Source of the DNA: Maribacter sp.
Lineage (GTDB): Bacteria; Bacteroidota; Bacteroidia; Flavobacteriales; Flavobacteriaceae
Assembly: GCA_020629285.1 (NCBI GenBank)
Contig: JAHDDP010000011.1
Location: 19,542-83,541 of the forward strand
Direction: 5' to 3'
DNA: 64,000 bases
Below are positions 8,862 to 17,641 of this stretch, piece by piece. Both the position numbers and the translations under genes were made by a program. The first letter of the stretch is position 1, and every line of letters starts with the position of its first letter. Under the pieces are notes generated by a model. It was not told the DNA's origin and did no database searches. It was given only the letters and a program-made list of their open reading frames with translations.

Positions 8862-9848
8862 ATGGCTGAGCTCCAAAAGATAAAAGACCTTTTTGAAAAT
8901 TTGGAATTTGAACTGCTTATCGAAAGATTCATAGTTCAAAATGCAGAATCTAATATCACATTTAAAATAAATGGAGAAACTGTATTTGCAGATTTGCGTA
9001 AAGAAGTTCGTCCAAATCATGTCCCTATATTCTTAAATAGGAGAGATAATCCTCTGTTGGTTGCTGCAGATTATATAACACCAAAATCAAAAGAGACCTT
9101 AAAATCTAATGGAGTCAACTATATTGACAGTTATGGTAATGCATATCTAAATCTTGAACATTTAAAAATTTATATTGAGAAGAATAATGCAAAACCTGTT
9201 TATAATGTTTATTCAGAAGTGTTTACGCGAGCTGGTGGGCAGATACTTTTTCAATTATTACAAAACCCTGAATTAATTAATGCTAACCAAGAATATTTAG
9301 CAGATATAAGTTGTGTATCATTAGGTAGTGTAAGCAAAACGATAAAAGGACTTCAAAAAGAAGGATTCGCTGTTAAATGGAATAAAGAAAAAAAGTATCA
9401 GTTAGTAAAAAGAGAAGAATTACTTGAAAAATGGATTGCCTTGGCAAATGAAAAAATTTTACCTGCCCATAAAATCGGTAATTATAGATTTACAACCGCT
9501 GAGCATTATAGAATTAAGGATCTTGGTCCTCGTTTAGAAAGTTGTTGGGGAGGAGAATATGGAGCAAAGCTTATTACAAACTATTTAAATCCAGAGAAAT
9601 ACTCATTTTTCACAAGTAGAGAAAAACCCGATTTAATGAAGCTTTTTAAAATGGTGCCAGATGCAGAAGGTAATATTATAGCCTACAAATCTTTTTGGAA
9701 ACCAGAAAGTATTAAGCTGATACATAGTTATGGTGAAACTGCTGTAAACCCATTACTAATTTACGCTGAGTTAATCTACAGCGGAAACGAAAGAAATTTA
9801 GAAACAGCCAAAATAATCTTTGATGAGTATATCAAACCTAACTTATAA
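8862..9848 (+). CDS. AbiEi-family antitoxin / transcriptional regulator (type IV TA)
   Basis: The 328-residue protein resembles the AbiEi_2 group. Its N-terminal half ('FLNRRDNPLLVAADYITP', 'LKSNGVNYIDSYGNAYLN') is the conserved module, followed by a winged-helix segment around residues 135-185 ('CVSLGSVSKTIKGLQKEGF') and a C-terminal antitoxin-like domain. In AbiE systems this protein represses its operon and neutralises the AbiEii nucleotidyltransferase without direct binding (type IV). It overlaps the toxin gene by 26 bases, a usual co-translation arrangement. A perfect palindrome upstream (8826-8844) probably serves autoregulation. Confidence 0.75.
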   Translation: MAELQKIKDLFENLEFELLIERFIVQNAESNITFKINGETVFADLRKEVRPNHVPIFLNRRDNPLLVAADYITPKSKETLKSNGVNYIDSYGNAYLNLEHLKIYIEKNNAKPVYNVYSEVFTRAGGQILFQLLQNPELINANQEYLADISCVSLGSVSKTIKGLQKEGFAVKWNKEKKYQLVKREELLEKWIALANEKILPAHKIGNYRFTTAEHYRIKDLGPRLESCWGGEYGAKLITNYLNPEKYSFFTSREKPDLMKLFKMVPDAEGNIIAYKSFWKPESIKLIHSYGETAVNPLLIYAELIYSGNERNLETAKIIFDEYIKPNL

Positions 9849-10662
9849 AGATTATTCTTTTGCCAACCATGGGGAGGTATATAAAATTTTAGAAGAGGTC
9901 TTTACTGCAAATGATGTTACTTACTATTTGATAGGTGCAAATGCGAGAGACGTTCAACTTTATCGTGTTGGTATAAAACCAACAAGAAATACTGCTGATA
10001 TAGATTTTGCTGTAATGGTACCGGATATTAATAAATATCATTCATTATTTAATGAATTGTGTAAAAAAGGGTTCAAAATAACAAGTGAAATATATAGACT
10101 GGTATATGATAAAACTAATACAGTACTAGACCTGTTGCCATATGGTCAAATAGAACAAAATCACACGATAAATTTTAACCAAAGAGATATGGAACTATCT
10201 GTTTTAGGTTTTAAGGAGGTTGGCGAGCAGGTAGAAAATATTTATATTAAGGAAGCTGGTTTTACGTTACCAACTACGCCTGTAGTGGGTCTAATAATAC
10301 TTAAACTAGTCTCATGGAGCGATAAACAAGATAGAACCAAAGATTTAGAGGATATCTCTTTATTATTGAATTTAGGATGGGAATTCTATGAAGCGGAGGC
10401 CTATGAAAACCATTTGGACCTTTTTGATAATGATGATTTTGAAATGATAACGGCAGCTGCTAGAATTATAGGTAGAAAAATGAAACCTATTTTATCATCA
10501 AATGAAAAATTACAACAAACCATTATCAACATCTTAGATGATGCTATTCTTGAAAAGCCAAAAGCGAATATTACAGAAGTAACTCTTGCTTTAAATATGA
10601 AGAAATCTTTACAGGAAGTACAAAGTATTCTGAATGAAATAAAAGTGGGAATTGAAGAATAA
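9823..10662 (+). CDS. AbiEii-family nucleotidyltransferase toxin
   Basis: The product (279 residues from the ATG at 9823; a TTG lies just before it) has the nucleotidyltransferase signature 'YLIGANARDVQLY' followed by 'RNTADIDFAV', with the metal-binding D-x-D, then 'DLLPYG' for the third acidic residue. Conserved 'KLVSWSDKQDRTKDLEDI' matches AbiEii/AbiGii-type toxins, which stop growth by transferring nucleotides to RNA, in known relatives tRNA. Together with the upstream AbiEi-like gene it forms a type IV toxin-antitoxin/abortive-infection pair. All key residues appear intact, so it should be active. Confidence 0.75.
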   Translation: MSISNLTYKDYSFANHGEVYKILEEVFTANDVTYYLIGANARDVQLYRVGIKPTRNTADIDFAVMVPDINKYHSLFNELCKKGFKITSEIYRLVYDKTNTVLDLLPYGQIEQNHTINFNQRDMELSVLGFKEVGEQVENIYIKEAGFTLPTTPVVGLIILKLVSWSDKQDRTKDLEDISLLLNLGWEFYEAEAYENHLDLFDNDDFEMITAAARIIGRKMKPILSSNEKLQQTIINILDDAILEKPKANITEVTLALNMKKSLQEVQSILNEIKVGIEE

Positions 10663-10677
10663 ACTAATAGACTATAG

Positions 10678-11286
10678 ATGAAAATAACATTTACAATACT
10701 TTTTTTGATTTGTGTTTTGCCATGTTCGGCATTTCAAAGCCCTAGTGACTTCGATAGAGAATTAACGAATATTACTAGAGCCTTAAAACAAGTTATTCTA
10801 GACGAAGATGCATGTGAAGATCTAAAAGATGAAGCAGAAGATATTGAAGAAGAGATTGAAGAGCTTTTAGATAATTCTGAAGACTATTCTCCAAGGGAAA
10901 TAACTGAATTTAAGCAACTAAAAAAAATGGCTAAGGATCTTCAGGATTTCATAACCGTTGTAGCCGGTGTTGGTAATGCTTTTCCTAAGACAATAGACTT
11001 CAAACAAGTTAATGGCAAAGTTCGCATAGGTATTTATACACTCGAAAAATATGATTTTTGTGTAGATGTTCAAATCGCAGAAATAGGTGATTTTAAGGCT
11101 TATTTGGTTACAAATAATTCTGTTAATAATGTAAGACTTAAAATTAATTGGAAAACTGCAAATGGTACTAGTTCAGGAAGTTCTGAAGTTGGTATGCTTG
11201 GTAAATCTATTCGTCATATTTTAGACAATCGAGAGGATTCCTTGGAAAATTTAATTATTCAAAGCATCACATGTACGGAGTTTTAG
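10678..11286 (+). CDS. Secreted protein of unknown function with acidic coiled coil
   Basis: A typical signal peptide ('MKITFTILFLICVLPCSAF') is followed by a very acidic helical segment around residues 45-70 ('DEAEDIEEEIEELLDNSED') and then a probably beta-rich C-terminal half. I do not recognise the family. It starts 15 bases after the AbiEii gene and may share its transcript, though a secreted product has no obvious role in a TA system. A small inner role in envelope stress or a chance cargo gene are both possible. Confidence 0.6.
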   Translation: MKITFTILFLICVLPCSAFQSPSDFDRELTNITRALKQVILDEDACEDLKDEAEDIEEEIEELLDNSEDYSPREITEFKQLKKMAKDLQDFITVVAGVGNAFPKTIDFKQVNGKVRIGIYTLEKYDFCVDVQIAEIGDFKAYLVTNNSVNNVRLKINWKTANGTSSGSSEVGMLGKSIRHILDNREDSLENLIIQSITCTEF

Positions 11287-11335
11287 CTTCCTGGTAATTA
11301 TGGGTTAAATTAATTAAACGAAGTATTACAATTAT

Positions 11336-11445
11336 ATGAACGCAGTAGAAATAGAAGAAGCAGTATCAGAAATTGCATTAAAATATTTGAAGCGGAAGAA
11401 TATTCTTTTCTTTCTCTAGCAAATATTACAACCGTAAAGCTATTT
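11336..11445 (+). pseudogene. Fragment resembling the N-terminus of a MmeI-type DNA methyltransferase
   Basis: From the ATG at 11336 the frame reads 'MNAVEIEEAVSEIA', then after a +/-1 shift 'FEAEEYSFLSLANITTVKL'. Together these resemble the opening of class I SAM-dependent DNA methyltransferases of the MmeI/YeeA type as I remember it (MNAVEIEEAI.., F.A.EF.F.FL..F...TTIK.L). Only about 35 codons survive, with at least one frameshift. The match rests on a short stretch. Confidence 0.45.
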
Positions 11446-11455
11446 TAGTTGCTGG

Positions 11456-11616
11456 TTAAACAAACCGTAGCTCAGTCCAATAACCTAATTTAGGCAAAAT
11501 GGTATCTGGTTTTCAGTACATAATCTTTTAAAATTGATGTAAGCTATTTCCTCGACTTTGCATATTTGAATTAATGGTTTCGACCATACCAATTCATATA
11601 AATCTTTAAGTAACAT
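11456..11616 (-). pseudogene. Decayed paralogue fragment of the 7736-8815 family
   Basis: From the ATG at 11616 the frame reads 'MLLKDLYELVWSKPL', matching 'LTRKDLYDLVWSKSI' of the split gene. After a frameshift it reads 'DTILPKLGYWTELRFV' before a stop, matching 'NKIPLPDRGYWSKLRF'. Only the N-terminal about 55 codons remain. This shows a second copy of the family once stood beside the hsd operon. Confidence 0.65.
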
Positions 11617-11705
11617 AATTTTATTTTTTCATCTTACGGGAATCCGTAACTCTATTTCCATTAAAGTTATAATTTGCAAAATGGTTGGAGTATTGATGAT
11701 TTACT

Positions 11706-11798
11706 TAATCGTATATTTTATGGTATTGTATTCATTATTAAATGATTATAAATCTTATGATTTTGGCATTGAATACAAGGTGAAGTAATCGTATATTT
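11706..11798 (+). repeat. 13-bp direct repeat upstream of hsdR
   Basis: TAATCGTATATTT occurs at 11706-11718 and 11786-11798, 80 bases apart in the same orientation and in the presumed promoter region of the type I restriction operon. It may be a regulator site or a relic; nothing else identifies it. Confidence 0.35.
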
Positions 11799-11877
11799 AA
11801 CCTCATAGTCTTTTGTTGAAAATTCCCTCGTAACCAGCAAATTAGTTAGTATAGAATTAAATTGACCAGATTTTTAA

Positions 11878-14800
11878 ATGATATTCAACGAAGATTCACG
11901 AGTTAAGATTCCTTCCATACTTCATCTAATTCAACTGGATTACGAATACCTTTCTCTTAAAGGAACCCAATGGGATGAAAGCACAAATATTTTCACCGAT
12001 ATTTTTAATGAGCAAATTGCCATTATAAACCCTGGTATCTCTAAAAACGATATTAAGAAAGTTTATGATGAAGTTTCTCTTTCATTAGAAAATGAAGATT
12101 TAGGTCGTGTCTTTTATAATAAGTTAGTTGATCAATCGGGTGTTAAGCTTATTGATTTTGAAAACTTTGATTCCAATTCTTTTCATGTAGTTACTGAGTT
12201 ACCTTATCAAAAAGATGATGAATCGTTTCGTCCGGACATAATACTTTTGATAAACGGAATGCCTTTAGTCTTTATAGAGGTTAAGAAGCCAAATAATAGG
12301 GATGGAATTTTAGCGGAGCACCGCCGAATGAAAACTCGTTTTCAAAATAAGAAATTCCGAAAGTTTATCAATCTTACACAGCTAATGGTGTTTTCTAACA
12401 ACATGAAGTATAGTGATGAAGATACCCAAATGTTAGAAGGTGCATTTTATAGTACTACCAACTATCACAAACCAATATTTAACTATTTCAGGGAAGAAGA
12501 GACTTTTAATCTAGATACAATTCTAAAACCTATAACTGAAGAGAAAGAGATATTTGTTTTAAAAGACACTAATTATTTAAGTATAAAAAACTCTAAAGAG
12601 TATTTAGCGAATAAGAAACCAGATACTCCCACTAATTCAATATCAACATCATTATTCCAAAGAGAACGTTTAAAATTTATACTACAATACGCTTTTGCTT
12701 ATGTAGATGAAGAAAACGGTTTAGAGAAACATATAATGCGTTATCCGCAATTGTTCGCTACAAAGGCAATTGAAAGCAAACTTGAAAGTGGTGTAAAAAA
12801 AGGTATTATTTGGCATACCCAGGGTTCAGGTAAAACGGCATTGGCATATTTTAATGTTAAGCATCTTACTAATTACTATCAAAGAAAAAATATCGTTCCT
12901 AAGTTCTACTTTATAGTAGATAGGTTGGATTTGTTGATTCAAGCTTCTAAAGAGTTTGTAGCTCGTGGTTTGGTTGTTCATCAAGTGGATTCAAAGGAAG
13001 ATTTTTCTAAGGATATTAAATCTACAGAGGTTATCCATAATAATTCTGGCAAGGCAGAAATTACTGTCGTTAATATCCAGAAGTTTAAAGATGATCCAGA
13101 TGTTATAAAGAACAATGATTACAATCTAAGCATTCAACGTATTTTCTTTTTAGATGAAGTTCATAGAAGCTATAATCCAAAAGGTAGCTTTTTGGCTAAT
13201 TTGGAATTAGCCGATACACATTCAATTAAAATCGGGTTAACGGGTACACCATTATTAGGTTCTGAATACAATTCAAAAACTCTTTTCGGAGATTATATCC
13301 ATAAATACTATTATAATCTATCTATAAAAGATGGGTATACCTTGCGATTGATAAGGGAGGAGATAGAGACCAACTATAAATTAGCATTACAGAAAACATT
13401 AGAGGAAATAAAAATTCTTCAAGGAAATACAGATAAGAAAAAGGTCTATGCCCATCACAAATTTGTAGAACCTATGTTAGACTATATAGTTAAGGATATA
13501 GAACAGGCAAGGATAGCTATGAACGATAATAGCGTTGGTGGTATGGTTGTTTGTGATTCATCCGATCAAGCTAAAATGATGTTTGAAATTTTCCAAACAC
13601 AATATGGGGAAGTCAATGAACCACCATTAGGCTTAGCAGCAGAAGAATCCGCTTCATATGGCGATAAGAAAAGTGATGCTAGCGATGTTAAAAAAGCTCA
13701 GGTAATTTTATATGATGTAGGTTCAAAGCAAGATCGTAGAGACTGGGTTTCCGATTTTAAAGTAGGTAAATTCGATTTACTTTTTGTTTATAATATGCTT
13801 TTGACTGGTTTTGATGCTAAGCGTTTGAAGAAGCTTTATATAGGTCGTAAAATTAAATCGCACAATTTATTACAGACGTTAACCAGGGTGAACAGGACTT
13901 ATAAAAACCACAAATACGGTTTTGTAGTTGACTTTGCAGATATTCAAAAAGAGTTTGATAAGACTAATCAAGATTATTTCAATGAACTGCAATCAGAGCT
14001 TGGTGATGAAATGCAGCATTACACCAATCTTTTTAAATCTCCTAAGGAGATAAAAGAAGAGATTGATGAAATAAAAGATATTCTCTTTAGATTCAATACA
14101 GAAAATGCTACTGATTTTGGAGAACAAATTTCAGATATCAATGAGCGAACGGAGATTCGAAAAATAGCAAAAGCTTTAAATAATGCCAAAGAGCTTTACA
14201 ACCTTATCCGATTATCGGGCAATTTTGAGTTATTAGAGAAATTAGATTTTAGAAAACTAGCGGTTCTTTCTAGGTTGACCAATGATAGATTGGCGCTTAT
14301 AAATACTAGAGAAGCTTTAGAAAATAATGTTGGTACCGATAATATTTTAAACACTGCTTTAGAAGATGTCATTTTTGCTTTCACTAAAGTGAAAGAGGAA
14401 GAAATGGTGTTGGCAGATGAGTTAAAAAATACGCTGCAAAAGACAAGAGAAATGTTAGGGGGTAATTTTGACCAAAAAGATCCGATTTTTGTTTCTTTAA
14501 AAGAAGAATTAGAGCGATTATTTAAAAAGAAAAATCTTAGTGAAGTCTCTAAAGAGGAAATGGAAGCTAATATTAAAGCTTTAAATGCTATTTATGATGA
14601 AGCCAAACGACTTGAGCGTGAAAATCAGTTATTAAGGGCTAAGTATGAGTACGATTCTAAATATGCCCGTATTCACAAACGCCTAATGGAAAAAGACCCA
14701 TTGACAGATAGTGAACGTAAATTGTTCGATGCTTTAATAGGTTTAAAGGCCGCAGTAGATAAAGAGATTACACAGAATTCTAAAATTTTAGAGAATGAGA

Positions 14801-14946
14801 GTTATGTGGAGCGTATGGTTATGCGCTTGGTGGTTAATCAGTTTAAAACGGAACAAAATATAGCTATTAATACTACAGATGTTAAACGTATAAATAGTAT
14901 TATAGTACGTGAGTACATGAATGAATACAACGGTTACGTTGCTTAA
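11878..14946 (+). CDS. hsdR: Type I restriction endonuclease subunit R (HsdR)
   Basis: The 1022-residue motor and nuclease subunit of a type I restriction system. The N-terminal PD-(D/E)xK nuclease is visible as D120 in 'FRPDIILLI' and E134-V-K136 in 'VFIEVKKPN'. The helicase has Walker A G316-SGKT-320, DEAH-like D426-EVH-429 and 'GLTGTPLLG', with later motifs 'DLLFVYNMLLTGFDA' and 'LLQTLTRVNRTY'. The C-terminal third is helical and charged, for docking on HsdM. It cuts unmodified DNA after ATP-driven translocation. It is the first gene of an operon with a RhuM/Fic gene, hsdM, hsdS and a KAP NTPase. It appears intact. Confidence 0.93.
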   Translation: MIFNEDSRVKIPSILHLIQLDYEYLSLKGTQWDESTNIFTDIFNEQIAIINPGISKNDIKKVYDEVSLSLENEDLGRVFYNKLVDQSGVKLIDFENFDSNSFHVVTELPYQKDDESFRPDIILLINGMPLVFIEVKKPNNRDGILAEHRRMKTRFQNKKFRKFINLTQLMVFSNNMKYSDEDTQMLEGAFYSTTNYHKPIFNYFREEETFNLDTILKPITEEKEIFVLKDTNYLSIKNSKEYLANKKPDTPTNSISTSLFQRERLKFILQYAFAYVDEENGLEKHIMRYPQLFATKAIESKLESGVKKGIIWHTQGSGKTALAYFNVKHLTNYYQRKNIVPKFYFIVDRLDLLIQASKEFVARGLVVHQVDSKEDFSKDIKSTEVIHNNSGKAEITVVNIQKFKDDPDVIKNNDYNLSIQRIFFLDEVHRSYNPKGSFLANLELADTHSIKIGLTGTPLLGSEYNSKTLFGDYIHKYYYNLSIKDGYTLRLIREEIETNYKLALQKTLEEIKILQGNTDKKKVYAHHKFVEPMLDYIVKDIEQARIAMNDNSVGGMVVCDSSDQAKMMFEIFQTQYGEVNEPPLGLAAEESASYGDKKSDASDVKKAQVILYDVGSKQDRRDWVSDFKVGKFDLLFVYNMLLTGFDAKRLKKLYIGRKIKSHNLLQTLTRVNRTYKNHKYGFVVDFADIQKEFDKTNQDYFNELQSELGDEMQHYTNLFKSPKEIKEEIDEIKDILFRFNTENATDFGEQISDINERTEIRKIAKALNNAKELYNLIRLSGNFELLEKLDFRKLAVLSRLTNDRLALINTREALENNVGTDNILNTALEDVIFAFTKVKEEEMVLADELKNTLQKTREMLGGNFDQKDPIFVSLKEELERLFKKKNLSEVSKEEMEANIKALNAIYDEAKRLERENQLLRAKYEYDSKYARIHKRLMEKDPLTDSERKLFDALIGLKAAVDKEITQNSKILENESYVERMVMRLVVNQFKTEQNIAINTTDVKRINSIIVREYMNEYNGYVA

Positions 14947-14961
14947 AAACTATTAGAAAGT

Positions 14962-14986
14962 AACTGTCGCATATTTTGCGATAGTT
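14962..14986 (+). other. Hairpin between hsdR and the RhuM/Fic gene
   Basis: A 10-bp stem (14962-14971 with 14977-14986, one G-U pair) with a 5-nt loop lies 8 bases before the next start codon. There is no T tract, so it is more likely an RNA stability or translation element than a terminator. Confidence 0.4.
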
Positions 14987-14994
14987 GAAAATGT

Positions 14995-15993
14995 ATGGAA
15001 ATAAAAAACCAAATAGAAATTTATCAAGCCTTAGATGGCTCTACTCAAATTAATGTACAATTTGAGGAAGAAACTGTTTGGCTTACACAAGCGCAAATGG
15101 CGGAGCTTTTTAATAAAGGAAGAACTACCATAACAGAACATATTAATAATGTTTTTAAAGAAGGAGAATTAATTGAAGATATGGTATGTCGGGATTTCCG
15201 ACACACCACTAAACATGGTGCAATTAAAGGTAAAACACAATCTAAAAACGTTAAGTATTATAATTTAGATGTAATCATATCTGTAGGTTACAGAGTAAAG
15301 TCAAAACAAGGAACACAATTTCGTATTTGGGCAAATCAAGTCTTAAAAAATTATTTAGTTCAGGGTTATGCTATCGATGAAAAGCGTTTAGCACAAAAAG
15401 AACAAGAAGTAAAGCTATTAAAAGACGGAATTCAGATTTTAAGCAGAACCGTAGCTAAAGCAATTGAAGAGCAAACCTCAGATGCTGCAATGTTAGAAAC
15501 CTTTCGCAAAGGTTTAAGCTTGCTTGATGACTATGATCATGAACAATTAGACGCTAAAGGGATAACTACGAAAGAAGTAGATTACCCTAGTTTAGAAGCA
15601 TATCAAGAACTGATCAACGAAATGGTATCAGAATTTGATAGCGCAGTTTTTGGCAAGGAAAAAGATAAAAGCTTTGAAAGCTCAATTGCACAAATAGAAA
15701 AAGGATTCGGAGATACCGACTTTTACGCCACATTAGAGGAAAAAGCTGCAATGCTGTTATATCTGGTAGTAAAGAATCATTCTTTTGTAGATGGAAATAA
15801 GCGTATTGCAGCAGCTTGTTTTCTTAAGTTTCTTCAACAAAATAATATGCTTTTCAATAACCAACAAGAACCCATTATCAGTAATGATACCTTGGCGAGT
15901 TTAACATTGTTTATTGCTTCTAGTAAGCCAGAAGAAATGCAAACCGTAACTCGTTTGGTAATTAGTGTATTGAATAGAAATAGTAGTAAATAA
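14995..15993 (+). CDS. RhuM-family protein fused to a Fic/Doc domain
   Basis: Residues 1 to about 120 are a RhuM-type module ('VWLTQAQMAELFNKGRTTITEHINNVFKEGEL', 'YYNLDVIISVGYRVKSKQGTQFRIWANQVLKNY'). The C-terminal part has a Fic/Doc core H262-SFVDGNKR-270. The lysine at the second glycine position (GNK rather than GNG) resembles Doc, which phosphorylates EF-Tu, more than AMPylating Fic proteins; the activity here is unknown. The gene sits between hsdR and hsdM, 48 bases after hsdR. Genes of this kind are recurrent inside type I operons, so a role tied to restriction control or a back-up toxin is plausible but inferred. No separate antitoxin gene is adjacent. Confidence 0.8.
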   Translation: MEIKNQIEIYQALDGSTQINVQFEEETVWLTQAQMAELFNKGRTTITEHINNVFKEGELIEDMVCRDFRHTTKHGAIKGKTQSKNVKYYNLDVIISVGYRVKSKQGTQFRIWANQVLKNYLVQGYAIDEKRLAQKEQEVKLLKDGIQILSRTVAKAIEEQTSDAAMLETFRKGLSLLDDYDHEQLDAKGITTKEVDYPSLEAYQELINEMVSEFDSAVFGKEKDKSFESSIAQIEKGFGDTDFYATLEEKAAMLLYLVVKNHSFVDGNKRIAAACFLKFLQQNNMLFNNQQEPIISNDTLASLTLFIASSKPEEMQTVTRLVISVLNRNSSK

Positions 15994-16012
15994 AAAATAG
16001 ACAAATCATATA

Positions 16013-17641
16013 ATGACAAGTACAGCGCAATTTGAAACCCAAACCAAAGCACTTATAGACGACCTTAAAAGCGTTTGTGCACAATATGGTTTAGGAAATG
16101 ACGGAAACGAATTTAAGATTATCACCCAAGTATTTTTATACAAGTTCTTAAATGACAAATATGTATATGAATTAAAACAATTAGAGCCAAACTTGGCAGA
16201 AGCAGCGGATTTTGATGAAGCTCTTAAAAAATATTCTGATGATGAGTTAGAACTACTGGGAATGCAAATAAGTGAGAATACGGCACGTATTGCTCCACAA
16301 AACTTCTTGTCCCGTTTATTTGAGCAACAAAATCAACCCAAATTTGCTGAGATTTTTGACCAGACCTTATTAGATGTTGCAAAAAATAATAGTGATATAT
16401 TTTCTGTACTAACACAAGGGGGCGAAAAGATTGTTTTGTTTGAAAATCTAAGTAAATATGTTTCTGATAATAGAGATGCATTTTGTAAAGCTTTGGTGAA
16501 CAAATTAGTAGCCTTTAGTTTTGAACATATCTTCACCCAAAAGTTTGACTTTTTCGCCACTATTTTCGAGTATTTAATTAAAGATTACAACACCAATAGT
16601 GGTGGTAAATATGCCGAATATTTTACACCACACGCCGTAGCAAAAATTATGGCTGCCTGTTTGGTCACTGGAGATGATATAAACAACGTCACTTGTTACG
16701 ACCCAAGTGCAGGATCGGGAACCTTGTTAATGAATATTGCACACGCCATTGGCGAAGATAAGTGTACCATTTACTCGCAAGACATATCGCAAAAATCGTC
16801 TGCCTTATTGCGCTTAAATCTTATTTTAAACAATCTGGTACATTCAATACAAAACATCATACAAGGCAATACCATTTTAAGTCCGTATCACAAACAAGAC
16901 AATGGACAATTAGAACAGTTTGATTATATAGTATCCAATCCACCATTTAAGCTAGATTTTAGCGATTACAGCGCAGATTTAGACAGTAAAGCCAATAAAG
17001 AACGCTTTTTTGCAGGCATACCCAATATTCCTAAAAGCAAGAAAGATTCTATGGCTATTTACTTGCTGTTTATACAACACATTATGCACAGCTTAACAGA
17101 AAAAGGTAAAGCAGCCATCGTCGTACCAACAGGTTTTATAACCGCACAATCTGGTATCGATAAAAAAATTAGACAAAAACTGGTAGAAAGTAAAATGCTA
17201 TCAGGTGTTGTATCTATGCCTTCCAATATTTTTGCCACCACAGGAACCAATGTAAGTATTTTGTTTTTAGATAAAACCAATACTAAAGATTTAGTGTTGG
17301 TGGATGCTTCTAATTTAGGTAGTAAGGTAAAAGATAGTGATGGAAACCAAAAAACAGTTTTAAGTCCAGAAGAGGAACAACAAATTATTGATGTGTTTAA
17401 TGCGAAGGATCCTAAAGATGATTTCTCTGTAGTTGTTTCTTATGATGAAATTAAAGCTAAGAACTACAGTTTAAGCGCAGGTCAATATTTTGAAGTTAAA
17501 ATTGAATATCTAGATATTACAGCGGAGGAGTTTTCTACTAAAATAAAAGGGTTTGAAAGTAATTTAGAAAATTTATTTGCGGAATCTAAAAGTTTGGAAA
17601 AGGAGATTCAGAATAATTTGAAAGGTTTGAAATATGAATAA
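16013..17641 (+). CDS. hsdM: Type I DNA methyltransferase subunit M (HsdM)
   Basis: The 542-residue N6-adenine methylase has an N-terminal helical HsdM domain ('NEFKIITQVFLYKFLNDKYVYEL'), SAM motif I D230-PSAGSGT-237 and catalytic motif IV N309-PPF-312. The C-terminal helices (about 490-542) should contact HsdS. With two HsdM and one HsdS it forms the modification enzyme; with HsdR it forms the full restriction complex. It starts 20 bases after the RhuM/Fic gene and overlaps hsdS by 8 bases, indicating coupled translation. All motifs are present. Confidence 0.95.
   Translation: MTSTAQFETQTKALIDDLKSVCAQYGLGNDGNEFKIITQVFLYKFLNDKYVYELKQLEPNLAEAADFDEALKKYSDDELELLGMQISENTARIAPQNFLSRLFEQQNQPKFAEIFDQTLLDVAKNNSDIFSVLTQGGEKIVLFENLSKYVSDNRDAFCKALVNKLVAFSFEHIFTQKFDFFATIFEYLIKDYNTNSGGKYAEYFTPHAVAKIMAACLVTGDDINNVTCYDPSAGSGTLLMNIAHAIGEDKCTIYSQDISQKSSALLRLNLILNNLVHSIQNIIQGNTILSPYHKQDNGQLEQFDYIVSNPPFKLDFSDYSADLDSKANKERFFAGIPNIPKSKKDSMAIYLLFIQHIMHSLTEKGKAAIVVPTGFITAQSGIDKKIRQKLVESKMLSGVVSMPSNIFATTGTNVSILFLDKTNTKDLVLVDASNLGSKVKDSDGNQKTVLSPEEEQQIIDVFNAKDPKDDFSVVVSYDEIKAKNYSLSAGQYFEVKIEYLDITAEEFSTKIKGFESNLENLFAESKSLEKEIQNNLKGLKYE

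Larger units (their letters stand above)
11287..11877. other. 591-bp region of gene fragments upstream of hsdR
   Basis: No intact gene is seen. It contains a plus-strand fragment resembling the start of a MmeI-type methyltransferase (11336-11445), a minus-strand fragment of the 7736-8815 family (11456-11616), a short inverted repeat TTACGG/CCGTAA (11634-11649), and a 13-bp direct repeat TAATCGTATATTT (11706-11718 and 11786-11798) upstream of hsdR. Confidence 0.6.

Noticed and set aside
8829-9020. Minus-strand frame opposite the AbiEi gene start
   Set aside because: It lies inside a well-supported gene and the palindromic promoter region.
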